A model generated the notes under the pieces. The model made no database searches and was not told where the DNA came from. It saw only the letters and a program-made list of their open reading frames with translations. 64,000 bases of DNA from Mycolicibacterium confluentis (lineage in GTDB: Bacteria; Actinomycetota; Actinomycetes; Mycobacteriales; Mycobacteriaceae), in NCBI RefSeq assembly GCF_010729895.1, contig NZ_AP022612.1, forward strand, positions 806,001 to 870,000, written 5' to 3'. Each line of letters opens with the position of its first letter. Position 1 is the stretch's first letter. A program made the position numbers and the translations under genes. Of the stretch, positions 54,504-64,000 are shown one piece after another.

Positions 54504-54818
54504 TCAGCTCACCGCCTTCAGGCCGCCGACGCTGCCGATGAGCAGGGTGAGCAGCAGCGCCTTCTTGGTGGACATACGCTCGTCGCCGACGAAGGTCGAC
54601 CACAGCACCGTGACGGTCGCGCCGATGCCGATCCAGACCGCGTACGCGGTGCCTGCGGGCAGTTCCGTCATGGCATACGCCAGGCCGCCGAGGCTTGCGA
54701 TGGTCCCGAGGATGAACACGAGGACCGGGACCAGACGCCGAAATCCATTGGATGCACCGAGTGCGATGGCCCATACGGCCTCAAACACGCCGGAGATCAC
54801 CAACACCGCCCATGCCAT
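54504..54818 (-). CDS. SMR family transporter, SugE/Gdx type, first subunit
   Basis: 104 residues, four helices: FEAVWAIALG (Glu13) and GTAYAVWIGIGA match SugE/Gdx guanidinium exporters. Its ribosome site AGGAGGG is directly next to the 3' strand of the guanidine-III riboswitch, so its translation should rise when guanidinium is bound. Works with the following SMR gene. Confidence 0.9.
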   Translation of the reverse strand: MAWAVLVISGVFEAVWAIALGASNGFRRLVPVLVFILGTIASLGGLAYAMTELPAGTAYAVWIGIGATVTVLWSTFVGDERMSTKKALLLTLLIGSVGGLKAVS

Positions 54819-54831
54819 GACAGACCCTCCT

Positions 54832-54872
54832 GAGTCAGTCTTGTCCGGTGCGGGTACTGCTCCCTCGTCCGC
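54832..54872 (-). promoter_or_regulatory. guanidine-III (ykkC-III) riboswitch
   Basis: The 41-nt RNA on the minus strand contains in order GGACGAGG, GUACCCG and GGACAAGAC, the conserved blocks of the class. P1 is GCGG pairing with CCGC; P2 is GAGCAGU pairing with ACUGACUC with one bulged A. Both stems differ in sequence from the well-known Thermobifida aptamer but keep pairing, which is covariation. It ends two bases before the AGGAGGG ribosome site of the first SMR gene, so ligand binding can control ribosome access. Confidence 0.9.
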
Positions 54873-55001
54873 GAGCCCGAGAATGGGGCTCCATCAGCCA
54901 GGTTACGCGACTGTTTCAGGGACGTCATGGCGTCGAAACAATTGTTGCGCCGCCCCCCGGGGAGGGGCCTGAGACCTGCGGCACAGTGATCGGTATAGTC
55001 C

Positions 55002-55019
55002 CGACCAACCAGTAGGTCG
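55002..55019. promoter_or_regulatory. inverted repeat upstream of the SDR gene
   Basis: CGACC (55002-55006) pairs with GGTCG (55015-55019) over 8 bases and contains ACCAACCAGT. It lies 23 bases before the SDR GTG. The ACCAAC element is shared with the thiolase and mcr promoters. Confidence 0.4.
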
Positions 55020-55042
55020 AAGATGACGAAAGGATCATTGAC

Positions 55043-56814
<1,772 letters not shown>

Positions 56815-56832
56815 TTTCCGCTCCGAGTGGGC

Positions 56833-56860
56833 GCTGAGGCGGGCATCGGCTCGCCTCAGC
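56833..56860. terminator. hairpin after the nitronate monooxygenase gene
   Basis: GCTGAGGCG (56833-56841) pairs with CGCCTCAGC (56852-56860) over 10 bases. It begins 18 bases after the stop and has no T tract. Confidence 0.5.
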
Positions 56861-56887
56861 ACTCACTCGTGGCCGCAGCAGAGCAGC

Positions 56888-56927
56888 AAAAAGCCGATGT
56901 CCGCCGCAGAGCGGGCATCGGCTTTTT
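56888..56927 (+). terminator. intrinsic terminator
   Basis: A 17-bp stem (56888-56904 with 56911-56927, one G-T pair) ends in five T after the stem and is flanked by five A before, a classical bidirectional terminator shared with the minus-strand small gene at 56979. Its loop-side strand shares the 13-mer GCGGGCATCGGCT with the preceding hairpin. Confidence 0.85.
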
Positions 56928-56978
56928 CGTTGTCCGGCACAGGCCGGTTCACGTCACCCGGAAGTGACGTGACCGTAC

Positions 56979-57101
56979 TCAGCTGGCCAGATGGAGGTCG
57001 TCGAACTGCTCCGAAGTCTCACCCTCGACGAGGAAATCGCCGTGGTAGAGCGCGTCGAAATCAATCTTGATGACATCAGCGTTGGTGTCGTCGATCCACA
57101 T
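56979..57101 (-). CDS. small acidic protein (40 residues), no known family
   Basis: An ATG at 57101 (or GTG at 57122, adding seven residues) runs to TGA 56979-56981. The peptide starts MWIDDTNADVIKIDFDALYH and is acidic (about 13 Asp/Glu against one Lys). Third codon positions are mostly G/C, unlike the AT-rich DNA directly upstream (57120-57195). It is followed by the bidirectional terminator at 56888. No clear Shine-Dalgarno; it could be leaderless. Confidence 0.5.
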   Translation of the reverse strand: MWIDDTNADVIKIDFDALYHGDFLVEGETSEQFDDLHLAS

Positions 57102-57200
57102 GACACTGAGCGTATGGGTCACTCTTAAGGATTCATTGAGTCACAGTTCGGAAAACGTTGGCAATTATTACTTCGAAGTAGGGTTACTGACAGGTCAACC

Positions 57201-57734
57201 TCAGGCCGCAGGCGCGGTGAAGTGGATCGGGTTGGTTCCGTTGAGCGCCACCCAGGTGATCACGGCGGCTGCGATCGCCGCGACCAGCAAAGTCACCGAG
57301 ACCAGTCGAGGCCAGGTGGCGCGCCCCCACAGGCGCTCATCGATCGAGTAGACGCCGGCACCGGTGAGCAGCAGGGCCACGGCCCCGAGTCCGATCATGA
57401 ACGGCAGGTTGAACGGTGCGGACCAGAACGCCGCGCCCGCGACGTTGACGGCCCACGCGTCGATCATCGCGGCGATCACGGCCATCGCTGCCAGGGGCGT
57501 CACGATTCCGAGCAGCAGACCGACACCGCCGAGTGTCTCGGCCGCGGTGACCATGAAGGCCGCCAACTGCGGCATACGCCATCCGCTCTGTTCCATGCTG
57601 TCGACCACCATCTGGAAGTCGAACGCCTTGAGCAGGCCCGCCTGCAGAATGGCCGCGCCCACGGCAAAGCGCAGCACCAGCAGGCCCAAATCCCGTCCTG
57701 ACGTCGTGAAACGAATATCGGATTCAGTTGTCAT
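57201..57734 (-). CDS. DoxX family membrane protein
   Basis: 177 residues, four helices. GLLVLRFAVGAAILQAGLLKAFDF is the DoxX N-terminal signature; ETLGGVGLLLGIVTP follows. No partner genes adjacent. It is the second DoxX gene in the window and is not closely alike to the one at 41063. Function in membrane redox homeostasis is assumed from the family. Confidence 0.85.
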   Translation of the reverse strand: MTTESDIRFTTSGRDLGLLVLRFAVGAAILQAGLLKAFDFQMVVDSMEQSGWRMPQLAAFMVTAAETLGGVGLLLGIVTPLAAMAVIAAMIDAWAVNVAGAAFWSAPFNLPFMIGLGAVALLLTGAGVYSIDERLWGRATWPRLVSVTLLVAAIAAAVITWVALNGTNPIHFTAPAA

Positions 57735-57875
57735 AAGTCACCACACTAGGGGGCGACGCCGACAATGTGAGCCTCGCTCAGCGTGGCCACAGGTCCCGAG
57801 TGAACGATGGGGAACCGCACGACGTGACCACCGTGCGACGTGTTCGACCGGCGTCGTTCAGGCATTGACCGCGAT

Positions 57876-57894
57876 AACTTAACGTTGATAAGTT
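57876..57894. promoter_or_regulatory. TetR-type operator candidate before mmpL
   Basis: AACTTA (57876-57881) pairs with TAAGTT (57889-57894) around a 7-base spacer, an AT-rich element in a GC-rich region 64 bases before the MMPL start. It is the likely target of the TetR gene encoded two positions downstream in the same operon. Confidence 0.55.
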
Positions 57895-57957
57895 CGTGCC
57901 GATTCGCGGCTTGAATCGAGGGCGGTGGCAGACGGCCATCGGTGAGGGGGGACGAAC

Positions 57958-60249
57958 GTGCTGCAACGGATCGCGCGGCTGGCCATCGCGGCGCCGCGTC
58001 GCATCATCGCGCTGGCGGTGCTGACCATGATCGCCTGCGCGGCGTTCGGTCTCCCGGTGGCCAAGAGCCTGTCCGCGGGCGGATTCCAGGACCCGGGATC
58101 GCAGTCCACCCGGGCCTCCGAGCTGCTCGCCGACAAGTTCGACCAGGGCGATATGCAACTGGTCTTCGCCGTCACCGCGCCTGAGGGTGTCAAGAGCGTC
58201 GAGGCCACCGACGCCGCACGCGACATCATCGACCAGATCAAGAGCTCCGAACACATCGCGAGCGTCACCTCGGCCTGGACCGCACCTCCGGCGGCCGCCG
58301 CCGAGCTGATCAGCCGCGACGGCAAGACCGGCCTGATCGTCGCCGGAGTGAGCGGCGGTGAGAGCAAGGCCCAGAAGTACGCCCAAGAAGTCGTGGACTC
58401 GGTCACCGAGACGATCCCGGCCAAGCATGTGGGCGTCACGATCGTCACCGGTGGGCAGGCCCTGGTCTACTCGCAGATCTCGAAGCAGTCCGAACACGAT
58501 CTGCTGCTCATGGAGTCGATCGCCATTCCGCTGAGCTTCCTGGTGCTGGTGTGGGTGTTCGGCGGACTGCTGGCGGCGGCGCTACCCATGGCGGTTGGCG
58601 CACTGGCGATCGTGGGTGCCATGTCGGTGCTCCGATTGATCACCTTCGCGACCGACGTGTCGATCTTTGCCCTCAACCTCTCCACCGCGTTGGGGTTGGC
58701 GCTCGCAATCGACTACACGCTGCTGATCATCAGCCGCTACCGCGACGAACTGGCGCAGGGCTCCAGCCGTGATGAGGCCCTGGTGCGCACCATGGTCACC
58801 GCGGGCCGCACAGTGCTGTTCTCCGCCACGACGGTGGCGCTGTCGATGGTCGCGATGATCCTGTTCCCGATGTACTTCCTGAAGTCCTTCGCCTATGCGG
58901 GCATCGCGACGGTGGCGTTCGCGTCGTTCGCGGCCGTGATCATCACCCCCGCGGCGATCGTGCTGCTGGGCCCTCGCCTCGACGCGTTCAATGTGCGCAG
59001 GCTTGCGCGCAGGCTCACCGGACGGCCCGAACCGCAGCCCAAACCCGTCGAGCAGCTGTTCTGGTACCGCTCGACCAAGGCCGTCATGCGCCGGGCCGTG
59101 CCCATCGGCCTGGCCGGAGTCATCCTGCTGCTGGTACTGGGCACCCCATTCCTGGGGATCAAGTGGGGATTCCCGGACGACCGCGTCCTGCCGACGAGTG
59201 CCTCGGCGCACCAGCTCGGCGATCAGCTGCGCACCGAGTTCGCCGACAACTCCAACACCGCCGTGACCGTCGTCGTCCCCGACGCCGACGGGTTGACGCC
59301 CGCGGACTTCGACCGGTACGCCGCCGACCTGTCCAAAGTGGCCGACGTGTCCGCGGTGACGGCGCCGACCGGTACGTTCGTCGACGGCGACCGAGTCGGG
59401 CCACCCGCCGGCGCCACCGGAATCGCTGACGGCAGCGCGTTCCTGACCGTCGGCAGCGACACCGCGCTGTTCTCCGACGCCTCGGAGAGGCAACTCGATG
59501 CGCTGCACGGCGTTGCGGGCCCGGGCGATCGTGACGTCCAACTGACCGGTCTCGCGCAGATCAACCGTGACAGCGTCGACGCCATCACCTCCCGGCTGCC
59601 GCTCGTGCTCGGCGTGATCGCGGTGATCACCTTCATCCTGCTGTTCCTGTTGACCGGCAGCGTGATCCTGCCGTTGAAAGCTCTTGTGCTGAACGTGCTT
59701 TCACTCACCGCAGCCTTCGGCGCGCTGGTCTGGATCTTCCAGGACGGGCACCTCGGTGCGTTCGGGACCACGCCCACCGGGACGCTGGTCGCCAACATGC
59801 CGGTGCTGCTGTTCTGCATCGCGTTCGGCCTGTCGATGGACTACGAGGTCTTCCTGGTCTCCCGAATCCGCGAGTTCTGGCTGGCAGGGGGTAAGACCCG
59901 TGCCGACAATGACGAGGCCGTCGCCCTGGGGCTGGCCCGCACCGGGCGGGTGATCACTGCCGCGGCACTGGTCATGTCGATCTCGTTTGCGGCGCTGATC
60001 GCCGCGCAGGTGTCGTTCATGCGAATGTTCGGCCTGGGGCTGACGCTGGCCGTGCTGGTGGACGCGACGCTGGTTCGCATGGTGCTGGTCCCGGCCTTCA
60101 TGCACGTGCTCGGCAGGTGGAACTGGTGGGCGCCCAAACCCCTGGTGCGCCTGCATGAACGGATCGGGATCAGTGAATCCGGTGCCGCCGGCGCCCATCC
60201 GGGTGCGGACACGCAGGCAGGCGCCAGGGTCGCGACGGAGACCGGTTGA
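57958..60249 (+). CDS. mmpL13: MMPL/RND family lipid transporter (MmpL13-like)
   Basis: 763 residues, GTG start behind GAGGGGGG. RND fold: one N-terminal helix, an exported loop (about 45-185), six helices with LSTALGLALAIDYTLLIISRYRDE (the Asp-Tyr proton relay) near 240, a second loop, six more helices with FGLSMDYEVFLVSRIREFW near 620, and a C-terminal helix. Both halves have the D-Y pair needed for proton flow. In M. tuberculosis this gene is split (mmpL13a/b); here it is a single intact frame. Coupled to a TetR gene by ATGA. Confidence 0.9.
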   Translation: MLQRIARLAIAAPRRIIALAVLTMIACAAFGLPVAKSLSAGGFQDPGSQSTRASELLADKFDQGDMQLVFAVTAPEGVKSVEATDAARDIIDQIKSSEHIASVTSAWTAPPAAAAELISRDGKTGLIVAGVSGGESKAQKYAQEVVDSVTETIPAKHVGVTIVTGGQALVYSQISKQSEHDLLLMESIAIPLSFLVLVWVFGGLLAAALPMAVGALAIVGAMSVLRLITFATDVSIFALNLSTALGLALAIDYTLLIISRYRDELAQGSSRDEALVRTMVTAGRTVLFSATTVALSMVAMILFPMYFLKSFAYAGIATVAFASFAAVIITPAAIVLLGPRLDAFNVRRLARRLTGRPEPQPKPVEQLFWYRSTKAVMRRAVPIGLAGVILLLVLGTPFLGIKWGFPDDRVLPTSASAHQLGDQLRTEFADNSNTAVTVVVPDADGLTPADFDRYAADLSKVADVSAVTAPTGTFVDGDRVGPPAGATGIADGSAFLTVGSDTALFSDASERQLDALHGVAGPGDRDVQLTGLAQINRDSVDAITSRLPLVLGVIAVITFILLFLLTGSVILPLKALVLNVLSLTAAFGALVWIFQDGHLGAFGTTPTGTLVANMPVLLFCIAFGLSMDYEVFLVSRIREFWLAGGKTRADNDEAVALGLARTGRVITAAALVMSISFAALIAAQVSFMRMFGLGLTLAVLVDATLVRMVLVPAFMHVLGRWNWWAPKPLVRLHERIGISESGAAGAHPGADTQAGARVATETG

Positions 60250-60944
60250 TGAACCCACGGTCGTTGGGGGAACGTCGACAGCGGGCCCCACGCGGATCCG
60301 GAGAGCAGTTGCACGACGAGATCCTCGATGCGGCAACCGATCTGCTCCTGGAGACCGGCAGTGTCAAAGAGGTGTCGATCCGCTCGGTGGCCGAACGCGT
60401 CGGCGTCACACCGCCGTCGATCTATCTGCACTTCACCGACAAGGACGCGCTGCTGGACGCGGTGTGCGCGCGCTACTACGAGCGCCTGCACACGAAGATG
60501 AAGCAGGCGGCCGAGGGGCAGTCGACCACGCTGGACGTGCTGCGCGCACAGGGCCTGGCCTACGTCCGATTCGCCATCGACACCCCGGAGTTGTACCGCA
60601 TCGCCACGATGGGAGAAGGCCGTCCCGGCAGCGACGTGGACGCCACGTTGGCGTCGTCGGCGTTCGTGCACCTGCGGGAGACGGTGCAGGCGTTGATGAC
60701 CGAGGGCATCTATCCGCCCGGGGACGCCACGGCCGTCACCCTCCAGCTGTGGTCGACTGCCCATGGGGTGGCGGCGCTGCTGGTCGCCAAGCCATACCTG
60801 CCGTTTGGTGAACCACTGGAGTTCGCCGACAACGTCATGCGGGCGTTCTGCACTGGACAGATCGTGATCGGATTGATCGGCACCGAGGCCACGGTGCAGG
60901 ACACCCTGGATTGGGTGATCGAGAACAAGGGAGTGCGTCAATGA
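60246..60944 (+). CDS. TetR family transcriptional regulator
   Basis: 232 residues. HTH region AERVGVTPPSIYLHFTDKDALLDAV lies at about residues 50-75. Its ATG overlaps the mmpL stop, and an AT-rich inverted repeat before mmpL is its likely site; so it probably represses the mmpL-TetR-methyltransferase operon. Confidence 0.87.
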   Translation: MMNPRSLGERRQRAPRGSGEQLHDEILDAATDLLLETGSVKEVSIRSVAERVGVTPPSIYLHFTDKDALLDAVCARYYERLHTKMKQAAEGQSTTLDVLRAQGLAYVRFAIDTPELYRIATMGEGRPGSDVDATLASSAFVHLRETVQALMTEGIYPPGDATAVTLQLWSTAHGVAALLVAKPYLPFGEPLEFADNVMRAFCTGQIVIGLIGTEATVQDTLDWVIENKGVRQ

Positions 60945-61570
60945 GCGAGGTGTCGAACCCGTTCTTCGCCCGGGTCTGGACCGTGATGTCGGCCCATGAG
61001 ACCGAGGAGTTGACCAGGCTGCGCCGCGAGAACCTGGCGGGGCTGTCCGGGCGGGTGCTCGAGGTGGGCGCGGGCACCGGTACGAACTTCGCGCACTATC
61101 CGTCCCAGGTCAGCCAGGTCGTCGCCGTCGAACCCGAGGCTCTGCTGCTGCGGCACGCGCAGGCGGCCGCCGCGTCCGCGCCTGTCCCGGTGACGGTCAC
61201 GGGGCAGACCGTGGAGGAGTTCGCCGACGCCGAACCGTTCGACGCCGTGGTGTGCTCACTGGTGCTGTGCACGGTCGACGAGCCTGCGCCGGTGCTGCGT
61301 CAACTCTTCTCGGTGCTGAAGCCCGGCGGCCAACTGCGCTACCTCGAGCACGTCGCGAGCGCCGGATGGCGCGGACGGCTGCAGGGCGCGGCCGACGCCA
61401 CGGTGTGGCCGCGGCTGTTCGGAGGGTGCCACACCCACCGGGAGACCGAACGCGGACTGACCGAGGTCGGGTTCGCGATCGACGTCGCGCGCAGGCAGTG
61501 GACGCTGCCGCGCTGGCTGCCGCTGCCCGTTGCGGAGTTCGCGTTGGGCCGCGCCGTCAAACCCGCTTGA
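60941..61570 (+). CDS. class I SAM-dependent methyltransferase
   Basis: 209 residues from ATG 60941 within the TetR stop. [16 protein letters not shown] is the SAM motif; [16 protein letters not shown] and [12 protein letters not shown] are motifs II and III of the ubiE-like group. Small methyltransferases of this type modify lipids or phenols (Rv1147-type). Third gene of the mmpL operon, suggesting that the exported lipid is methylated. Ends 14 bases inside the sirtuin gene. Confidence 0.87.
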   Translation: MSEVSNPFFARVWTVMSAHETEELTRLRRENLAGLSGRVLEVGAGTGTNFAHYPSQVSQVVAVEPEALLLRHAQAAAASAPVPVTVTGQTVEEFADAEPFDAVVCSLVLCTVDEPAPVLRQLFSVLKPGGQLRYLEHVASAGWRGRLQGAADATVWPRLFGGCHTHRETERGLTEVGFAIDVARRQWTLPRWLPLPVAEFALGRAVKPA

Positions 61571-62285
61571 GCAGCGAGGGAAGCTGCTGCAACAGGTGCG
61601 GTAGGGCGTCGCTGGCGCTCTGTCGGACCGCCAGGGTCGCCGAGGAGGACAGCGGGGTCTCCTCAGGGTTGATCTCCACCACCACGGTGCCCTGCGCCAA
61701 CGCCATCTCCGGCAGGCCCGCGGCCGGGTAGACGATGCCTGAGGTCCCCACCACGATCAGCAGATCCGCGCGCTGCACGGCGTCGACCGAGGCCTGCCAG
61801 GGACGCTCGGGCAACTGCTCGCCGAACCACACGATGTCCGGGCGGATCAGCCCGCCGCAGGTGCACTGCGGCGGTTCGGCCTCCAGTTCGGGCTCCAGCA
61901 TCTCGGGCAGTTCGCCGGCGTACGCGGAATCGCAGTTGTCACAACGGAATTCGAACAGGCTGCCGTGCAGGTGGTGCACCGCGCTGCTGCCCGCGCGCTC
62001 GTGCAGGTTGTCGACGTTCTGCGTGACCACCGTGACGTCCTCGATGCCGGTGATCTTCTCCCACTCGGCCACGGTGCGATGCCCGTCGTTGGGGTCGACG
62101 CGCTGGACCAGGTGGTGGCGCCACAGGTACCACGCCCAGACACGCTCGGGGTGGTCCTGCCAGCCCTGCGTGCTGGACAGTTCGTAGGGATCGAAGCGTG
62201 CCCACAGGCCGTTCTTGTCGTCGCGAAAGGTGGGCACGCCGCTTTCTGCGGAGATGCCCGCGCCGCTGAGGACCACAATGCGCAC
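61557..62285 (-). CDS. cobB: class III sirtuin, NAD-dependent protein deacylase (CobB/SIRT5 type)
   Basis: 242 residues, GTG start at 62285. [15 protein letters not shown] (8-22), [12 protein letters not shown], catalytic His in LHGSLFEF, zinc Cys CDNC and CTC, and GTSG. The pair Tyr-x-x-Arg in YLWR near residue 55 identifies the SIRT5 type that removes succinyl and malonyl groups as well as acetyl. Homologue of Rv1151c. Divergent from a GntR regulator gene with 37 bases between starts. Confidence 0.93.
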   Translation of the reverse strand: MRIVVLSGAGISAESGVPTFRDDKNGLWARFDPYELSSTQGWQDHPERVWAWYLWRHHLVQRVDPNDGHRTVAEWEKITGIEDVTVVTQNVDNLHERAGSSAVHHLHGSLFEFRCDNCDSAYAGELPEMLEPELEAEPPQCTCGGLIRPDIVWFGEQLPERPWQASVDAVQRADLLIVVGTSGIVYPAAGLPEMALAQGTVVVEINPEETPLSSSATLAVRQSASDALPHLLQQLPSLLKRV

Positions 62286-62322
62286 CCCACCAAAATAACG
62301 GACCTGATGGATACTGGGACAC

Positions 62323-62685
62323 GTGGAGTTGGGGGAGTGGGTGCAGGTTGATCCGAACGCGCCGAAGCCGCTGTTCGACCAGTTGCGTAGCCAGATCATC
62401 GAGGCGGTTCGGGACGGAAGTCTTCCGCCCGGTACTCGGCTGCCGACGGTGCGCGAACTGGCGGGGAAGCTGAGCCTGGCGGTCAACACCGTGGCGCGGG
62501 CCTACCGCGAGCTGGAGGCCTCGGGAATGCTCGAAACGCGGGGGCGCTTCGGCACTTTCGTGGCGCGGGCAGATCCGGCGGATGCGGCGATGGCCGCGGC
62601 GGCGCACACCTACGTGCAGGCCGCACAGGCGCTCGGGGTGGATCGGGCCGCGGCGCTGCGCTACGTCGAGGCCGCCTTCGCCTGA
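62323..62685 (+). CDS. GntR family transcriptional regulator, YtrA subfamily
   Basis: 120 residues, GTG start. [28 protein letters not shown] at about residues 47-72 followed by a short helical C-terminus ([18 protein letters not shown]), as in YtrA-type repressors with no effector domain. Corresponds to Rv1152. The 37-base region shared with the sirtuin gene suggests co-regulation, although no operator was identified. Confidence 0.88.
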   Translation: MELGEWVQVDPNAPKPLFDQLRSQIIEAVRDGSLPPGTRLPTVRELAGKLSLAVNTVARAYRELEASGMLETRGRFGTFVARADPADAAMAAAAHTYVQAAQALGVDRAAALRYVEAAFA

Positions 62686-62693
62686 CGCTCGGC

Positions 62694-63566
62694 TCAGCCG
62701 AACTTGAGCAGCGCTGTGGTCCCGCGGACCGAATTCAGCAGGCTGGTCGCGTACAGCAGCTCGATGGCGTGGTTGAACAGCCAACCTCGGCCGGATTCGA
62801 GCGGGACGTCGTGCACGGCCGCAACGCCGGGAATGGCACTGAGCTGGGCCACCGCCTCGTCGGGCGTCAGTGCGAACGGCATGGTCGGCACGGTGTACCG
62901 GCGGGACGGACGCAGCCGGCCCCGCTGCGCGAGCCCGGCGAACCACTTCGGCGTCAGGTCGAACATCATGCGGCCGCCCGGGAAGCGCGCGGCGCATTCG
63001 CCGATCAGGGCGAACGCCTCCTCGGGCTGCAGGTACATCAGCAGCCCCTCGGCCGTGATGATGACCCCGTGCGAGGTGTCAACGGCGTCCATCCAGCTGT
63101 AGTCCAGCGCGGACTGCGCGCGGTACTCGATGCGCGGCGACTCCGGCAGCAGTGCGCGCCGGATGTCCACGACGGGCGGCAGATCAACCGTGAGCCAACG
63201 GAATCGAGGCTCGGGAAGGACCGCGTCCAGCCGCCAGAAACTGGTCTGCAGACCCTCGGCCAGCGCGACGACGGTGGCCTCGGGATGGCTGCGCAGGTAC
63301 TGCGAGGTGTGCAGATCGAAGGTCTTGGACCGCACGGCCATGTCCTGACGCGTCGAGCCGAACCTGGTGAAGTCGTAGTCGATCGAATCGACGAGGCGGA
63401 TGGCCATCGGATCAGAGATCGTCGCGTCGGCCCTGCCGGCCTCGCGCGCTCGGCTGTAGAGCGTCATCAGCGCGGTCTCGGAGACCCCGGTCAGTTCGGC
63501 CTTGTGCTTGGCGGCCGTGTGGTTCTCCAGGTCGTTCTCGAGGGCGTCGTCAGGTGAGGCAGTCAT
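62694..63566 (-). CDS. LCM-type O-methyltransferase (PF04072)
   Basis: 290 residues from ATG 63566. The LCM fold shows FDLHTSQYL, VVALAEGLQTSFWRLD (SAM site), WLTVDLPPVVDIRRALLP and VIITAEGLLMYL. Similar to Rv1153c (omt) and to polyketide carboxyl or hydroxyl methyltransferases. Convergent with the GntR gene (9 bases apart). The frame continues into the next gene without conserved sequence. Confidence 0.85.
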   Translation of the reverse strand: MTASPDDALENDLENHTAAKHKAELTGVSETALMTLYSRAREAGRADATISDPMAIRLVDSIDYDFTRFGSTRQDMAVRSKTFDLHTSQYLRSHPEATVVALAEGLQTSFWRLDAVLPEPRFRWLTVDLPPVVDIRRALLPESPRIEYRAQSALDYSWMDAVDTSHGVIITAEGLLMYLQPEEAFALIGECAARFPGGRMMFDLTPKWFAGLAQRGRLRPSRRYTVPTMPFALTPDEAVAQLSAIPGVAAVHDVPLESGRGWLFNHAIELLYATSLLNSVRGTTALLKFG

Positions 63567-63577
63567 CGAGTTCGACC

Positions 63578-64000
63578 TTACCGGCGCAGCACTTTCTCCA
63601 GCGTGCGCAGGTTTCGGGTGGTGGTCGACGACTTGTAGCGCTTCTTTCCCATGGTCTTGCCGATCGTGGAGTCCAGCGTGCCGGCGCGCGGCACCTGCCA
63701 GTAGAGGACGCCGACTCCGCGCGCGATCCTCTCCTCCGGGCCCGCGGGCAGCGCGGCCAGTTCGTCGAGCACCTCGGGGTCGGTGACGAACGTGACGTAT
63801 GAGTGATGGCCCTCGACCTCGCGTTCGAACGGGAAGGCGTCGTCGATCGCCGCGACCGTGTCGATGTCGTAGGCCAGCACCCACGCGTCGTAACCGAACT
63901 TCTCGCGCAGTGCCTTTTCTGCGTTCCTGCGCACCGTGTCGACCTTGGCTTTGGCGTCGAACAGGACGTTGCCGCTGGCCAGCACGGTCTTGACGTTGCT
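63578..64000 (-). CDS. DUF1697 family protein, 5' end cut by the window
   Basis: The last 141 codons run from the window edge to TGA at 63578; TVLASGNVLFDAKAKVD fits residues about 35-50 of the usual 180-residue family, so the first 35 or so are missing. SYVTFVTDPEVLDELAA and KTMGKKRYKSSTTTRNLRTLEKV are family hallmarks. The function is unknown. An apparent start at 63985 is only an internal GTG. Confidence 0.85.
   Translation of the reverse strand, partial: SNVKTVLASGNVLFDAKAKVDTVRRNAEKALREKFGYDAWVLAYDIDTVAAIDDAFPFEREVEGHHSYVTFVTDPEVLDELAALPAGPEERIARGVGVLYWQVPRAGTLDSTIGKTMGKKRYKSSTTTRNLRTLEKVLRR

Overview
The window is GC-rich (roughly two-thirds G+C), codes on both strands with little spacing, uses GTG starts and 4-bp ATGA/GTGA overlaps heavily, and encodes mycobacterial hallmark families (Mce/YrbE, MmpL, DUF732, DUF3556, a PE-free set of lipid enzymes, KstR-type operators). 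It fits a fast-growing Mycobacterium (Mycolicibacterium-like) chromosome. From memory of the families, the gene order follows the M. tuberculosis stretch from phoH2 (Rv1095) to the sirtuin, GntR and methyltransferase genes (Rv1151c-Rv1153c), with extra blocks inserted.

Layout. 1-9.3 kb: phoAT/phoH2 PIN-helicase toxin locus, a small secreted protein, a NodB deacetylase, a cation/H+ antiporter, a DUF732 protein, an MFS carrier, then fumC and glpX of central carbon metabolism. 9.3-14.6 kb: hydrolase, AI-2E-type membrane protein, and two short-chain dehydrogenase loci (including 3-beta-HSD) each preceded by a KstR-like site; between them lies an unlisted 38-residue Cys/His-rich metallothionein-like gene. 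14.6-21.5 kb: xseB-xseA, a lipid-droplet-associated protein, ispH, a Tat-exported GH16 enzyme, a DUF6542 membrane protein, ychF and a zinc-ribbon protein. 21.5-27.6 kb: small accessory genes, a gene-remnant junction (methyltransferase start joined to a P450 end), a Vgb-like propeller protein and two TetR regulators.

27.8-38.9 kb is a complete mce operon (yrbEA-yrbEB-mceABCDEF plus two Mce-associated genes), a cell-envelope lipid importer, with a 23-codon upstream reading frame coupled to yrbEA. 38.9-50.6 kb holds an SDR, a degenerate WS/DGAT-like protein, DoxX, a KstR-preceded DUF3556 membrane protein, a decayed alcohol dehydrogenase, a thiolase/enoyl-CoA hydratase pair, a fasciclin protein, a gamma-carbonic-anhydrase-like protein and a CPBP protease. 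50.6-57.7 kb: MFS exporter, crotonase and alpha-methylacyl-CoA racemase (divergent), two tandem SMR (SugE/Gdx-type) exporters behind a clear guanidine-III riboswitch, SDR, nitronate monooxygenase, DoxX. 57.9-64 kb: an intact MmpL with its TetR and methyltransferase, a class III sirtuin divergent from a YtrA-type GntR regulator, an LCM-type methyltransferase and a DUF1697 gene cut by the window end.

The most notable items are the guanidine-III riboswitch with paired SMR genes, the small metallothionein-like gene framed by imperfect direct repeats, three KstR-like operators marking steroid/lipid genes, the mce leader reading frame and several gene remnants. No tRNA, rRNA, CRISPR, prophage or insertion sequence was seen.
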